Of a stretch of DNA of 64,000 bases, positions 1 through 12,696 are shown one piece after another. This DNA comes from Carettochelys insculpta. Lineage: Eukaryota > Chordata > Testudines > Carettochelyidae. The notes under the pieces were generated by a model, which searched no databases, was not told the origin of the DNA, and saw only the letters and a list, made by a program, of their open reading frames with translations. Location: positions 25,318,501 to 25,382,500 of the forward strand of contig NC_134146.1 in assembly GCF_033958435.1 (NCBI RefSeq), given 5' to 3'. The position numbers and the translations under genes were made by a program. Each line of letters opens with the position of its first letter. Positions within the stretch are counted from its first letter, which is position 1.

Positions 1-477
1 AACAACTAACTTCTATCTTCTATTCATATTGTGCCATTCCACTACTGTTAACAAAGCTGCCTACATTTAACACACTAGAATTACTCCATATATAAGCTCA
101 AATTCTGCTCAGCTTACCCACACTTGTAGCACCACTGAAGGCAGTTAATAACATGCAGAGAATCCAACCCATGGTGTATTTTTAAGCATTTTACAGCTTC
201 CTTTGCTATTATATCTATGTAACTGAAGAGTTGTGCTGCCAGGAACAGAGGAGGTCCTTACCCTATCATCCTGTTCAATGTGTGGTCATTAGGGGGATGA
301 GGCCTCCTACGGACCCTCCCATTTTCAGCATCCAAGATAACGGACAGGCAACATAACACTCCTTGCACAACACAGTGTGAACAACGCTGGCCAGGGCTGC
401 ATGCATGCATGTAACTGGCAGAGCTGAACTGGGCACTAAAGGCCAAATTCATAACTGCCACAATTCCACCAGCTTAA
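1..477. other. No feature recognised
   Basis: Moderately AT-rich sequence with no readable repeat family, exon or RNA gene. It contains a short 'gcatgcatgcatg' run near 399-412. The open frames here are short and lack splice context. Confidence 0.5.
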
Positions 478-545
478 TCATAGAATCACAGAAGTATGGA
501 ACTGGAAAGAATCTCCTCTTGTCCAGTCTGGGTCATTACAAGGGA

Positions 546-905
546 GGTGTGGGGCCTGGGGCAACCCCCTCTCCCATCACACACCCTGCCCTCACCACTG
601 CTTCCCCCTTCTCTGCCCCCACTCCACACTTCCCCCCAAAGCCCTGCTTCTGCTCCACTCCTTCTGCTCCCAACTGAACCCTTGCCTGAAGCCCCGTCCC
701 CCATGCAATGCAAGCTGCAGGATTACCTGGGGCATCTGGCTTGGGGTGGCAGCAGGGGTCGGGCTCCCACATTCACCACAGCATTGGGAGCTGGAGCAAG
801 CCAGCAGCCTGCGCCACTCTGTACCCATCTCCCAGCCCACTCCACTCTGTGAGGGTCCTGGGGCAGCCACCCAGAACCCTCCTCTGGATGGGACAGCTCT
901 GCATC
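546..905. repeat. C-rich block inside the CR1 fragment
   Basis: A strongly C/T-rich stretch that lies between two adjacent CR1 3'-end blocks, so it was inserted or expanded after the CR1 arrived. It has long open frames on both strands (up to about 118 codons), which are expected from low stop density in C-rich DNA and carry no recognisable domain. No clean terminal repeats or target duplication could be read. Confidence 0.45.
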
Positions 906-1029
906 CAGTCCCCTGCACTCAGGGCAGGACTATGTAACAACCAAACCATTTCAAATATGTCTTTATCTGTTTGGTCCTAAAAATCTCTAGAGACGGAGAT
1001 TCTGTAACCTCAATAGGCAATTTGTGCTA

Positions 1030-1509
1030 CAGGTTGCACCTCCCTCATCCAGCACCATCGGGACCTGATCCATCCCAAATCAGGAGATTTGCTGAACAAA
1101 AGGAGGTCCCCAGCCTCATTCTCACCCCACCCCTCACCTCCAGCCCTACCACCCCATACCCATGGCCCATCCCTGGCCCCACTGGCCCCATGGAAGATGG
1201 CTCAAGCCCTGTCAGGGCTGCTGGCACCAGCCTCCATCGGGGAACCAGCACCAGTCCCTGCCAGGGAGTCAGGCAGCTGGATCCAGCCCTGGCAGGGTAG
1301 TCAGCACCAGGGACGCAAGCCCCTGTCCTCCCCTGCACAGGGCCACCAGTCCCCCTGTCTCTGGGCTCCTGCCAGGCAGGGCTCCCAGTTGCTGGCCCTT
1401 TTCCTTGTAACCTCCCAGCTGGAAGTCTCTCATCCAGTAACATCTGTGATCCTGCCAAATGATGGATGTTGCCAGATGAAAGAATTCCAGTTTTGAGCAG
1501 TGCAATCTG
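1030..1509. mobile_element. Tigger-like (TcMar) MITE inserted in CR1
   Basis: It begins 'caggttgcacctccctcatc' and ends with the diverged inverted complement 'agcagtgcaatctg'. It is flanked by TA dinucleotides at 1028-1029 and 1510-1511, the mariner/Tigger target. The sub-terminal 'catccagcaccatcgggacc' is shared with the element at 36229-36555. The centre (about 1100-1420) is C-rich and has no transposase. CR1 sequence resumes directly on both sides. Confidence 0.75.
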
Positions 1510-1690
1510 TAGTGCTTAACTACTCAGACAATTAGGAAAAATTTCCCAATGTCCAACCTAAACTTCCCTTGCTGCAATTTAAGCACCTTGCTTTTGGCCT
1601 AGGCCTAGAGGTTAAGAACTGTTTTTTCATCCTCCTTCTGGTGGCAACTTTTTATGGCATCACTTCAGTGAAATCACACATGCAAAAAAG

Positions 1691-3906
1691 TGAGCTCCTT
1701 ACTTTTCAATATGTCACGTACATCTAGACAAGGGCCTTCCTGTATTTTTTTATTTGTCTTTAATGTCTGCATAATCAACTACAGCTGATAAGATTAAGAT
1801 ATTAACCACAGGACAGGGCTGTTTCATAGCAATTTTATCACTAGAAGTAAACTGATCGAATTCACAGATCTCTTGGTCTTCCTTACAGAGCTTCTCTTCA
1901 GCTATGCAAACGTACTTAATGGACAGTTGCTCATTGACTCAAGATTTTTTTATACTGAAAACTGGACTATGACTCAGCCCCTTGTTTGTCATACTGGAAA
2001 GTAATTCACTTTGATTAGCTTCGGAGATTCTCGGAGTTCATATTTTTTAGTTCTGTTAAACAGATTAGTCTAATCTTACTGTTAGGTGGACTGTTGATGT
2101 GAGAAGGACCAGTTAACCGCATGACAAGTTGCACACCTGAAGAATGACAGACTAAAATGTGGTTTTGCCCTTGGGGCTCCCTGAAAGACATTGCTGTTCA
2201 CCTCTTGAGAAGTAAGAAGAGTCTGAAGTCAATGGGATTTGGAAGCTATCAATATCATGCCAGATAAAGCTCTCGGTGCAGAAATAAGCCAAGTGATCCA
2301 GACATCCTGAAATTCCCCATCTACTCCATAGCTCAAATTTATGGACCATTTTAACACCTACATGGAGCTGTTATAGTGTATTTATTGCCTTTCACTTTCT
2401 GGAAATTTACTGACAATTTCTCCATCCCGTAGCGTCTACCATACATTTTAGAATTATTTCAACAATACTGAAATACTTTAGTAGTAAATCAATACAGTTG
2501 CATAAATCCCAATTTGCCTGGGATACAGTCATTTAAGTTTAACTTGATACATGGCAGGAGGGGGCCCTGGTCCAGGTGTTTATGATACGCTACAGATTAT
2601 AACAATTAGGCCATGCCAAATTGCACTCCATGTCTGTTTGAGCTTATTTACATACATTTTTTTTAAAGATGCTTCATTTGTGTGTTTATGTACAAACATG
2701 TACAGGTAATAGCATATTTTTTAAAAAGTAACAAAAGTTTAGCAGCCTCCCACGTAAATTATAATTGCTTCAATGTGGTAGAAGAATTTTCATGTGGTAG
2801 AACAATTGGTTTATCAGTCGTATATCTGCATTTAGGATTTGGCTTACTCTGGAGAAGTCACCTGCATTGTGTTATTACAACATAACTGAGTTCATAGGTA
2901 AATACCTTGCCAAATATTTAACACACTGAGTTATTTGTATCTAATGCAAGTCATTCACCCTGTCAGTTTCACTGCATGCTTCCTTCCTGTGAGAACAGAA
3001 ATGCTGTTAGATAAAGTCACCATACAGTATGTTGGAGGTGAGAGTAAACACATGAAGTGTGAAATAAGGGAAGCAGAACATGGTCTTCACATTCCTACTA
3101 TGCAATCATAATGACACTGGATTATCTTCAAAAGCGGCAATGAGATTCATATCAACCCAAACACAACAGGAGCATCGAAATGCCAGGAATCCCCAGTGCA
3201 GGGGCCTTGACTAACCAGATACAGTACCCTAGGGCCCAGGGAGTGATCTTTCTACAATCAGTAGTGGCCTTCCTAGGCAAGTGGCAGAGTGTGCTGTTGT
3301 GCTCTGTTACTAGTGGTGTGGACCCCAAAGTGAATGATTTGAATCAGTTTTGGAAAATATATTTTCTCAATATTGATAACTATATAAAAACCACTTTATA
3401 CTTCTATGCTGCTTCCAGTGAAGTCAACTGGGCAAATCCACATAACTATTCCCAATATTCAAATCTGTGTCCTTGGACCTTGGGGCTAGCCAGGCAAAGG
3501 CAGAATATGGTTCATTACCTCTTTTCAGTAGTTTAATATGCCATATATATTGTCAATATATGTCAGCAAGTGGTACAGAGATAGCCCTTATAAAAACATG
3601 CCCTTTGTCTTAGATAAATGTACATTTGAAGTTATACCATCCACTTCCTATTGTAAGCACAGGGAATTATCAGGTGCTACTAGAGATTAGGGGACAAACA
3701 TATCCCTCTATCTCAAATATTTTTTGCAGTATTGGAGGATTACCACTATTATTCATGTTCTTGAAAGACAGAAAAATTGAGGATGTAATTACACATACTA
3801 TACACCTCACAGAACATTAGCAGAGAACTTCAGCAGTGCAGCACAGATCTTGACCACTTGAGCTAAGTCCCTTAGGTGACAGTCTAAGAGGATAACAGCC
3901 TTCTAC
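1691..3906. other. No feature recognised
   Basis: AT-rich DNA with no clear repeat family or exon. A 118-codon plus-strand frame at 3180-3536 has no recognisable domain and no splice context, and is taken as chance. Confidence 0.5.
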
Positions 3907-4331
3907 AACTATGTCTACATGAGAAGCATCTGTTGACAGAAGTTACTGTCAGAAGAGATCTTCCAGCAAAACTTCTGTCAACAGATCACGTCCACACACA
4001 AAAGCAGATTGAAAGAGCAATCTGCTCTGTTGACAGAGAGTGGCCACACTGCCCAGCCCTCTCTCAACAGAACAGCTGACCAGAAGCTCAGCAAACAGGG
4101 CTGCCTGTTGAACCAGAAGCCTTGTCTATAGATAAAAGGGGCCCTGGAGCATCCATATGACTTTTTTGTCAACAGGAAAGTGTCAACGAAGGTGTTTTAC
4201 CTGAATGGGAAGAGGTATAATACTCTTGGCAGATGTGCTAAGTTTTGTGGACAAACTGCTGACAAAGCACATTTTGCACGTTGATGCTCTGCAGGGTTTT
4301 GGTGGAAAAGCACTCTCTCGTAGACATAGCC
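3907..4331. mobile_element. MITE, family A (Harbinger-type ends)
   Basis: The left end 'aactatgtctacat' mirrors the right end 'cgtagacatagcc'. The interior shares 'ctgttgacagaagttactgt' and 'gcaaaacttctgtcaacag' with the copies at 18632-19462 and 53226-55329, so all three are one family of about 425-450 bp. No coding capacity. No clean target duplication was read here. Confidence 0.7.
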
Positions 4332-4963
4332 AAAGTGAGTAACTACGTGGGGTGGGGGAGAAGAAAGTGACCTTTTACAAACATATTACACAGAGAGAGA
4401 GCCAAATTATGACTGGGGGTAAATATAGGTCCCTACCAGAAAACCCACATGCAGAAGAAGGGAAGATGATATAAGTTTTCTGTCCCACTCCTTGTTATTC
4501 AAAACCTCATGTATAAATCTCTTGAAAGGCCCTCTGGATATTTCCAGGGCAAGTTCAGGAGGTGTGCACCACATATTACTGCATGGAAGCTCTCTGACTT
4601 AGCAAAAACTACCCTTTTGTATCCATTATTACTGCTCTGTGTTCCGATAGCCTGTGTGCAATGTTATGAGGAAGGTATCCCAGACTCTGGTGAGGTGACA
4701 ATTGAGCCTCCAAGTTCCCTCAGGTGTGACCTCAACTATAAAAAGTGAGTGAATGTTCATAACCTGTCAAAATAACTTTAAACAGCCTTATTTGTTCTGT
4801 TAGCCCAAATGACTGGTCTAGAAAGACCAACTCTTTGCCTTGTCAGGAGGAGAACAGAGGATGTGGCCCTGCGGGACAGAGTGGTGGGGAGCCATAGACA
4901 GCAACAAGGCAAGCATCAGTGGCAAAATCAGCATACTGGGGAACAATCCCCCAGGTACTTTTG
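4332..4963. other. No feature recognised
   Basis: No repeat family or exon recognised. Confidence 0.45.
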
Positions 4964-5028
4964 AATAGTAACAGAGAGATAGCCTTGTTAGTCATTATAC
5001 TATCAAAACAAAAAGGCAGTCCAGTGGA
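4964..5028 (+). mobile_element. 65-bp SINE head with 13-bp target duplication
   Basis: The sequence 'cagagagatagccttgttag' matches the 5' head of the turtle tRNA-derived SINE and runs into 'aaaaaggcagtccagt', after which the body is missing. The direct repeat 'ccaggtacttttg' flanks it perfectly at 4951-4963 and 5029-5041, so this stub inserted as a unit. Most of the body and the whole 3' tail are absent. Confidence 0.75.
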
Positions 5029-5326
5029 CCAGGTACTTTTGTGACTGCACCCTGTCATTCTCCCCTTCAAATCTTCTCAAAGAGACCTTGGGGAAGAAAA
5101 CAGACTGGTGTGATGCTGGCAGGCTGAAAGAAAGGAGAAAAGGAAGGATCAAGCTTTGTGATCATGGCTGCCACCACCACTACCTCCTGGTTCTCAGAAT
5201 GATACCATTGTGCCTTCTTCATCCCATTCCTGAGAATGTCCTCTCCATATCAGGCCAGAGAGAGGGACATCACAGCTCCACTCACTGCAGATTAATCCAA
5301 ACTCCTACCTGCGATGCAAGACTCAA

Positions 5327-5545
5327 GCTTTGTCTACATTTGTAATTTTAAAGCATAGCCACAACAGCATATTAACATGACCATGTGATAACAGCACCAG
5401 TGATGGTAGAGAGCTCTCCCATCACTGCAGGTAAACTACCTTCATCAAGAGAATAGGGAACATCCCTAGGAGCATGTTTCCCAGCGCTGGGAACCGATTT
5501 ACACTTGTGCTTTACAGCGCTGTGAAGAGACAGTGTAGACAAGCC
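5327..5545. mobile_element. Short MITE with 'gcttgtctacac'-type ends
   Basis: The left end 'gctttgtctacatttg' mirrors the right end 'cagtgtagacaagcc'. The interior includes 'cagcgctgggaaccga' and 'tttacagcgctgtgaag'. About 219 bp and noncoding. The termini resemble the other Harbinger-type MITEs, but no clean 3-bp duplication could be read. Confidence 0.6.
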
Positions 5546-7059
5546 TAGAGGCTCCTCCTGTCCGTCCCCGCTGCCCCTGCTCCCCTGCTCCAACATTGCC
5601 TCTTTTTCCTTTCCAGCCAACAGGAGTCTGGCTTAACAAGCCAAGGCTGTATATTTTGGCTAAGGCTGTATATTTTGCAGTACTGCTATAAGCCTATCAC
5701 AAGCGAAGCAACTAAAATCAATGCTGTGAACAGCCTGATGCTGATACAAATTTGCCAGGTGTCAGAGTGGCTGATAAGTCTGTTTGCTGGATCTGTGTTC
5801 CTCCAGTAGTGAGGCTGCAAGTGAGAGTTAACACCAGAGGCAGAAGCTGCATTTTCTATTGGTATTCTTCTCTCTCCCCCTTTGTATGTGTTTGATATGT
5901 TTTGTCTTCTAGGAAACAGGACTGGGCTTTAAAGCTCCGGCCATTAGTAACTTCTTTTTTGTACCCAGGGAACAATTACCATCCAGAAGGCTGCCAAAAT
6001 TTTATTCCCCATTCTAAGAAATTTCTACAGCCGAAGGGCAAGGGGAAAATAAAAGTCAAAACAAAAGCCTTATTTAATATTTTACATTTCAAAGTCTAAC
6101 TTTTTTCCTTCTTTTCTTAAATCCATAATAAAAAGTTAGAACTGTGTTTGCCATGGTACTCAGCAGTCTGTGGTCACTGTATACCAGCCCCCAAACTTGT
6201 TGGGCAGTGACAGAGTCATGTTAACACCTTTAACTCTTTGGGACCACTTAGTTGATCTAAATTAACATAACACTTCTGTGCACTCTCTGGACAAAACTGG
6301 CCTCCTCACGTGAAATACTCTTATTTCTGAAAAGGGTGAATAATTAAGTAGACTCTGTATTAAATTATATATGGATCAGTACTGCATTTTGTTCAGGTGC
6401 TAGTAACTGATTAAGAACTAATAATGTTTTTTTAGTTTGGGTTTAAATATACATTCTGCAGTCCCAGCAAAAAAAAAAAAATCTGATGATGGCAACTAAA
6501 TGCCTAACTAGAGGATGAAAGTAACCTTTGTTTTATCAGCTCCATTTTTTCACCTTCAAAGAAATTATTTCAGGGCCCACCAAGGATATGCAGAATACAG
6601 TCACCATTGTGGTAGAAAAAAGCACTGTCGTCTTAGTTTGAGAAAAGTAAATTTGAGATACTGTGTGCCTGAATCATATTCTGTCATGTCTGAAGTCCCA
6701 TATAAATCACAATAGTTGATAAAGATCATGCTTTGAATATAAGGACATCCTATTTTTTAACTGGTAATCCTCTCTTTCTGCCTGCATTACTCATTTCTCA
6801 TGCTGAGAGGGAAGATCTACCATCTGTCATTGCAATTCAGGATGTCTAAATGGATTCTTAAGGAAGCAGTAGATATTAGCAGTAATAGCACAAATTAGTT
6901 CCTTCAAATATTCACCCTGGATGGCTCACGTGGATGGAAACATGGATACAGTGAGTGCTTAAGGGCTGATGTGTCTGTTTTGTTTTTGCTTTTTCTGTAA
7001 TAAAGACATAATGCAGGAAAGTGATTTTACCAACACTACACCCTAACATGATGATAGGT
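5546..7059. other. No feature recognised
   Basis: AT-rich unique-looking DNA with an A13 run near 6469-6481. No exon or repeat family recognised. Confidence 0.5.
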
Positions 7060-7395
7060 TTCAAAGTTCAAACTGAAAGAAAAAGAAACAGATCCAGTAG
7101 GGATACAGAGATGGGAGTGTTACATCACAGCTAATTCAATCAGGCTGGATGGGGATAAGAAGATGAGAATCTCTAAAGGCTTACAATAAGTAATTTTCCC
7201 CTTTAGGCATTCTCACCTTCTTAACTATACCTGCCCTGATTGAATTAGCTCTAATATAACACTCCCATCTCTGTATCCCTGCCATCTGTTTATGCCATCA
7301 TGCATCTCATGAAGCAAATTACAACTTGCTAAAGATTATGCCATAATAATATTGTTAGTCTTTAAGGTGCCACTGGACTCTTTACTTCTCTTGCT
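7060..7395 (-). mobile_element. Turtle Cry-type SINE, 5'-truncated, long tail form
   Basis: On the minus strand the body reads 'gtggcaccttaaagactaac', then 'cttcatgagatgcatgatgg', then a long tail with 'gggatacagagatgggagtg' and 'gctaattcaatcagg'. That tail motif occurs twice in opposite orientation (about 7097-7144 and 7230-7279), giving a roughly 45-bp inverted repeat. The tRNA-like head is absent. Limits are approximate. Confidence 0.7.
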
Positions 7396-9122
7396 GTATT
7401 TACTACACCTTAAATCATTTAAAATCCACATGCCATACTTAAATTCAAAACCTTATTACTACTACAATTTAATGTTTACCAACACTCCTTATTACCCATG
7501 CATTAAGGGTCAGATTCTGGGCACTTAGAAAAATGAACTTTGGACTCTGTCCCTGTATATCTTCTGCACAGCAAGCTGTGTGGGAACTGAACAAAGAACA
7601 TCCAAAGTACTACTTAACACGCAACATCTGGGCAAGATTTCGCTGAATGCTTATTTGTTATTGCATTAGAGTGTTTCATTTTCACTACCCATTCACATTG
7701 TGTTTCTTGGAAACCAATTTCCACAACAGCTAAGCATGCCCTAAATGTGTAAGTTAGTGTTCTTAGTTCCATAAAGATAAAACCTCAGTCCGAAGCAATT
7801 AGCTCATGCCTACACATGTGGCCATATCAATTTTGAACTACTCAGAAGGAAAAAATTAGGAAGCAGAAATAAAAATAAAAGTTACAGTGGAAGAGTGCCC
7901 CAAGGAGGAGCCATGTAGCTTGGCTCAATGGCAAACACTGAGATGAGAAAAGATTATGTAAATCTCTCTGAGACCTGGGTGTGATAGATGGCAACTCAGG
8001 GCAATACCCTGGGAAGAGCTGAAGGAATTAACCTTGGGGAAGCAGAGGAGGGAATCTGAACCAGGGAGCAGAGGCTAGCTACTCTTGTCAGAGCCAAAGA
8101 GCAGAGCTTGAAGCAGAGGGGACAAGTGATGCCTTCAGCCTCATCCTAATAAGATGGGATGCTGTACAATATACAGTAGTTTCATGTTTGTCTCCATCTA
8201 GCACCATGACCTTCCTTGTTACAAAGAACTAAACCTTTCAGGGCATTTCTTCCAAATCATTGAATATTTGGTTGATTTTGAAAAATGCATTAGGTAGCAT
8301 GAAATCAGTGCCACCACCACTTTTCCGTGCAGAAAGATGAACAGCTGCCTCCGTCCCATACAGCACCTGTTACTAAAGGCCCACTTCTGCTCTCGCTTAG
8401 GACTGCGGGTATCTTCCCATTGCATTCAAAGGAGCGGAGCTGGGCCTTTCAGACTATTCGTTATGCTATAAAAATCACTGAATTGCCAGAATTCATTTGG
8501 AGCTACGTGAAAGTGATATAGATACTCACTGAAGCCTATGTAACCCAGGCCTGCTGAAGTGTGGTGCTCTGTCCCCCACTAGTTGTGGTGACGCCAGCTA
8601 GAGACTGATAAGCCAAATCTAGCCCTGCTTAAGACACCAGGGTCTTTTAACTCAGCTCCTCCATTTAGCTCAAGAGGTCCTAGGTTTGATCCCCAGTAAC
8701 AAGGACCCAGGAGGGGGGATGACACCCTCCACAACTGACCATCCAAGGGGCCTGCAAAAAGTCCTTTTTGTGTATTTCCTTCTTCTTTCCTATTTTGTTT
8801 ATTTTACATGTATTTTGCATCACCCAGCAGCTCTCAACTCCTTCCCATTCTGCTTCTACCCAGAAGAGAGAATCTTAGGCTTGCAGGCTGCTTCCTCAGA
8901 CTGCAGCTCTGCACATGTAACCTTTGTCCAAAGTCTGATACACTACGGGCCATGAGAAGAACAGGGCATGACCCTGCTTTACCCACAGGTCATGTGAAAG
9001 TGACAAGGCGCCAATAGCAGTTACCATGGGAACGGAGCAAGGAGGAAGTGGAGAGCACTGGGAATGATAGAGCTCAGTTAAGGCCCATGTTTAGTTTGAA
9101 CTGGCAGCAGGCCATCCAGCAT
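7396..9122. other. No feature recognised
   Basis: No coding exon seen. A B-box-like string 'ggtttgatcccc' lies near 8682-8693, but no tRNA fold was convincing. Confidence 0.45.
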
Positions 9123-9833
9123 AGCCGTGTCCACACGTGCACATTACTTCGAAGTAGCGGCACTAACTTCAAAATAGCGCCCGTCACGGCTACACGTGTT
9201 GGGCACTATTTCGACGTTAACATCGACGTTAGGCGGCGAGACATCGAAGCCGCTAACCCCATGAGGGGATGGGAATAGCGCCCTACTTCAAAGTTGAACA
9301 TCGAAGTAGGGCACGTGTAGACGATCCGCGTCCCACAACATCGAAATAGCGGTGTCCACCATGGTGGCCATCAGCTGAGGGGTTGAGAGACACTCTCTCT
9401 CCAGCCCCTGCGGGGCTCTATGGTCACCGTGTGCAGCAGCCCTTAGCCCAGGGCTTCTGGCTGCTGCTGCTGCAGCTGGGGATCCATGCTGCATGCACAG
9501 GGTCTGCAACCAGTTGTCGGCTCTGTGGATCTTGTGTTGTTTAGTGCAACTGTGTCTGGGAGGGGCCCTTTAAGGGAGCAGCTTGCTGTTGAGTCCGCCC
9601 TGTGACCCTGTCTGCAGCTGTGCCTGGCACCCTTATTTCGATGTGTGCTACTTTGGCATGTAGACGTTCCCTCACAGTGCCTATTTCGATGTGGTGCTGC
9701 ACAACGTCGATGTTGAACGTCGACGTTGCCAGCCCTGGAGGACATGTAGACGTTATTCATCGAAATAGCCTATTTCGATGTCGCTACATCGAAATAAGCT
9801 ACTTCGATGTAGGCTTCATGTGTAGACGTAGCC
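9123..9833 (-). mobile_element. 711-bp Harbinger MITE (internal-deletion derivative)
   Basis: It is flanked by the 3-bp duplication 'cat' (9120-9122 and 9834-9836). Ends are 'agccgtgtccacacgtg' and 'catgtgtagacgtagcc'. Both halves match, in reverse orientation, the two ends of the 4.1-kb Harbinger at 22286-26370: the left half matches its 3' end ('ctcagctgatgg' region) and the right half its 5' end ('ctgggaggggccctttaagg' region). Nearly all coding sequence is lost. It is exactly as long as the copy at 63027-63737 and in the same orientation. Sub-terminal palindromes include 'gttgaacatcgaagta' and 'aacgtcgatgttgaacgtcg'. Confidence 0.88.
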
Positions 9834-9836
9834 CAT

Positions 9837-12134
9837 GAGATGCAAGGAGAGAATACTGAATGCGACTGAATAGAAGACAGATCAGGTAGAGCTAAGAGTC
9901 AGCAGTACAGAGATTACAGCTGTTCAAAACTGAGGAAGTCACCCTGAGATAAAGGGCAGCTGGAGAAGAGAGGCATCTCAAGGATAGAGCTCGGAGAAGT
10001 TTAGAGGAATCATGAATCAGACACTGAATAATGGGCAGGGAAGCAGAGAGCTAATCTAGTGTGGAAAACCAATGTGCTAAGTTTTATCCTGAAATTTGTT
10101 ACATGGTATTTTCTTAAAACTGATTTCACTGCAAGAGTGTCAAACAAAAGTAACAGGTCACTAGAATGATTCACTGTACCAAGCCTGGAAAGGGCACTGC
10201 TAAAAAGACATACATGTACAAATCTATGATTAAAGCAGGGGCTCTGGATTATCACATAACGCCTTTCTAGTGAGCAAGTTTTCATAAGGGACTCAGCCCT
10301 CTCCCCACCCCAGATTTTCACAGGAGCCCAGCACATTGATTGTGAAGCTTTTGAAAGTTCAGCTCCATAAAATTAATCCAACCACATGCTGAGCCTGAGC
10401 ATTCTGAACCCCCACTGATTTCATCACCTCTCAGGAGGTGCACAGGCCCTAGCAGAATCAGACTAAGGATTTGGGAGCTCTGGACACTATCCATGCTATG
10501 CTCAGTCCTTCTTGGAAGTAGGGCATTTGTACATCACCACAAATTCAGGACTTTGCTCTTTCACCCCAAAGGAGTACACTTATTTTTCAGTCACTGAACT
10601 TATGCATTAGTGTCCAGTTGAAAAGTGCAGCAGAGAAATGTATTCTTGTTTACATATTTCCAACCTTTGCCAAGTTCTAATTTTTCAATATTGCTCTGTT
10701 TAATCTTGCCATTTGTTTGTCACATCCTGGAATCTATCCCACTGAATGACTGACTTGTTAGCCTCTTTCAAATCTCCTCTGTGGTATATCCTGGGCAAAT
10801 GAAATTTCTGAATTTGATTACAATCATTATATGTCTCAAATATATTACTATGTGTTTAATACAATGCATTCCCAGCTGCAAGCCTGGAGAAACAATTAAG
10901 AGGAACCTCGCATTTAGTGGATACCAATAACATTAATATCCACCCACTTTAATCAGTGGACTTAAAAAAATATATGTGCAGTTGAGTGCAATAGTGAATT
11001 TTAAGTCTGACAGAAAGAGAGAAATGCTTTTTCCTAGATTTTGTCATTACTTAACTGTATACACATCGAAATAAGACATACGGGAACAAAAGGCTCACCC
11101 CAAGACATTCTTACTCTGAATCAGGGATACTGTATCCTTTTGCATGACCTTCCTGCAACTTTCTTAACAAGTAATTTCTACATGTGTCTGTTCTGAATCA
11201 CATACTACCATGCAGCTACCAATGTAGGTGGTCCAAAAGATAAATCAATCGATTATTTTGGAAATTTACATCTAAAAAAAGATATTAGCTTCACCAGTTT
11301 CCATATACAGACATCACCAGTCACACACCAGTCACACCGAAAGTTTTAGAAAGTTTTTTTTTTTCTGAGATCCTCATTGTGCAGAATTTTCATTGATCCC
11401 TTCACATATGAGACTTGAAAGCTTTACTAGCAAATCAGTAAGAAAGACAAATTCACACAAGGGTTTGGTTTTTGTTGTGACCTGTGATGCTGTCAGACTA
11501 TTCAGTACAAACAGCCAGAATATAGGCATGGTACTACTACTTCTTCTGCCCCACATTTACGAGGATTACTTCAGAGATATCCAGAATCTTGTTTTCTTAA
11601 GCACACAGTGATTAGCAACATGAAGGAGGAAGCTGCATACCTTGAGGAACACCATACTTTAGAGTTGGAGATACAACTTGATTGTTGGGAAGATATCATT
11701 TTCTCTAATAGAGAAATGTTATTAAACTGTCACTGATAGTTTATTTTCCATCGTTCAGTCTCAAATCAGGGTCTTTGTCAATGGCTTCAGAGCAAACAAT
11801 GAAAGCCACTGACTTAGGAAACAAGCTTTCAATGACATGTTAACAATATTTTTCTCAAAGAGACATTTTCTCAGCACTGCCAGATTCTATGACTCCACAG
11901 CATGACAGTCTTCAGGATATGCTGCCTCCTCCCTCCAGTGCAGCTAATGGCTACAAGCTATTTTAGAACTAAAATTCAGAGAGATCTCAAAATTCAACAT
12001 GTAAAAGACAAGTTCCCAATGGTAGCTTGCACAGGTGTAAATAAAGAGAGAAGGTGAAGAGCAGGAGAGAATCATTTCCACTGAAGAGAAGCCAGACACA
12101 GCAACTCTTCTCTCAATAAACAGCAGCTCTCTTC
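9837..12134. other. No feature recognised
   Basis: AT-rich, unique-looking DNA. Open frames are short and without splice context. No repeat family recognised. Confidence 0.5.
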
Positions 12135-12448
12135 AGCCGCATCTACACTAGCCCCCTCCTTTCAGAAGGGGCATGGTAATAAGGGATTTCTGCAGATGCT
12201 AACGAGGTGCTACCATGAATATGCAGTACCTCATTAGCATAATGACGGCAGCATGCAATTCGAAAGTGATGCTTTCGAAATGCCCGCCACCAGTGTAGAC
12301 AGGGACTTTCGAAAAGACCCCCCTGGACTTCAAAAGCCCCTTCTTCCCATTTGCTTTTGCATATTCATGGCAGTGCCTCATTAGCGTCTGCCGAAATCCC
12401 TCATTACCACGCCCCTTCCAAAAGGAGGAGGCGAGTGGAGACGTGGCC
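12135..12448. mobile_element. MITE, family E (Harbinger-type ends)
   Basis: Ends 'agccgcatctacactagccc' and 'gagtggagacgtggcc' are imperfect inverted repeats of the shared terminal motif. The interior is partly palindromic around 'catgaatatgcagtacctca' and 'ttgcatattcatggcag', and has 'ctttcgaaa' boxes. Flanks are 'ttc' and 'ttt', a possible diverged 3-bp duplication. Noncoding. Confidence 0.65.
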
Positions 12449-12696
12449 TTTGCGAATTAGTTAAAGGGGGTGCGATATGGTCCTTTCACCTTAAGAAGCC
12501 AACTGTTCAGAAGATATCTAGGGGCACCAAAAATATTGAGCTGATCCAAAGTCTTATATGGCAATAAAAATATTGATTTTAGATTCCAAATCTATGTTTA
12601 TTTTTGTAGTTTTATCCCTGGGAGATTTTCAATAATACAGCTAGATTTTTCTATTTCATACATTTTACTGTGGCTGGAACAGATCCTTTTCGATGG

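Larger units (their letters stand above)
478..1690 (-). mobile_element. CR1 LINE 3'-end fragment, interrupted
   Basis: Three blocks read in order as the reverse complement of a CR1 3' end. Block 1 (about 478-545) has the terminal 'atcatagaatcacagaa' and 'actggaaagaatctcct'. Block 2 (about 925-1029) has 'aaaatctctagagacggaga' and 'ggcaatttgt'. Block 3 (1510 to about 1690) has 'gcttaactactcagacaatt', 'aatgtccaacctaaac' and 'cttgctgcaatttaagc'. The breaks are a C-rich block (546-905) and a Tigger-like MITE (1030-1509). No coding part remains. The outer limit near 1690 is approximate. Confidence 0.8.

Noticed and set aside
486..1496. Many 75-137-codon frames on both strands
   Set aside because: They cover a C-rich block and a C-rich MITE core inserted in CR1; no shared product or splice context.
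7097..7279. 45-bp inverted repeat considered as a separate MITE
   Set aside because: The arms lie within the long tail of a minus-strand turtle SINE and are better explained by that tail.
8640..8700. tRNA-like stretch with a B-box-like 'ggtttgatcccc'
   Set aside because: No convincing A box spacing or cloverleaf, so not called a tRNA; an old tRNA-derived SINE head is possible but unsupported.
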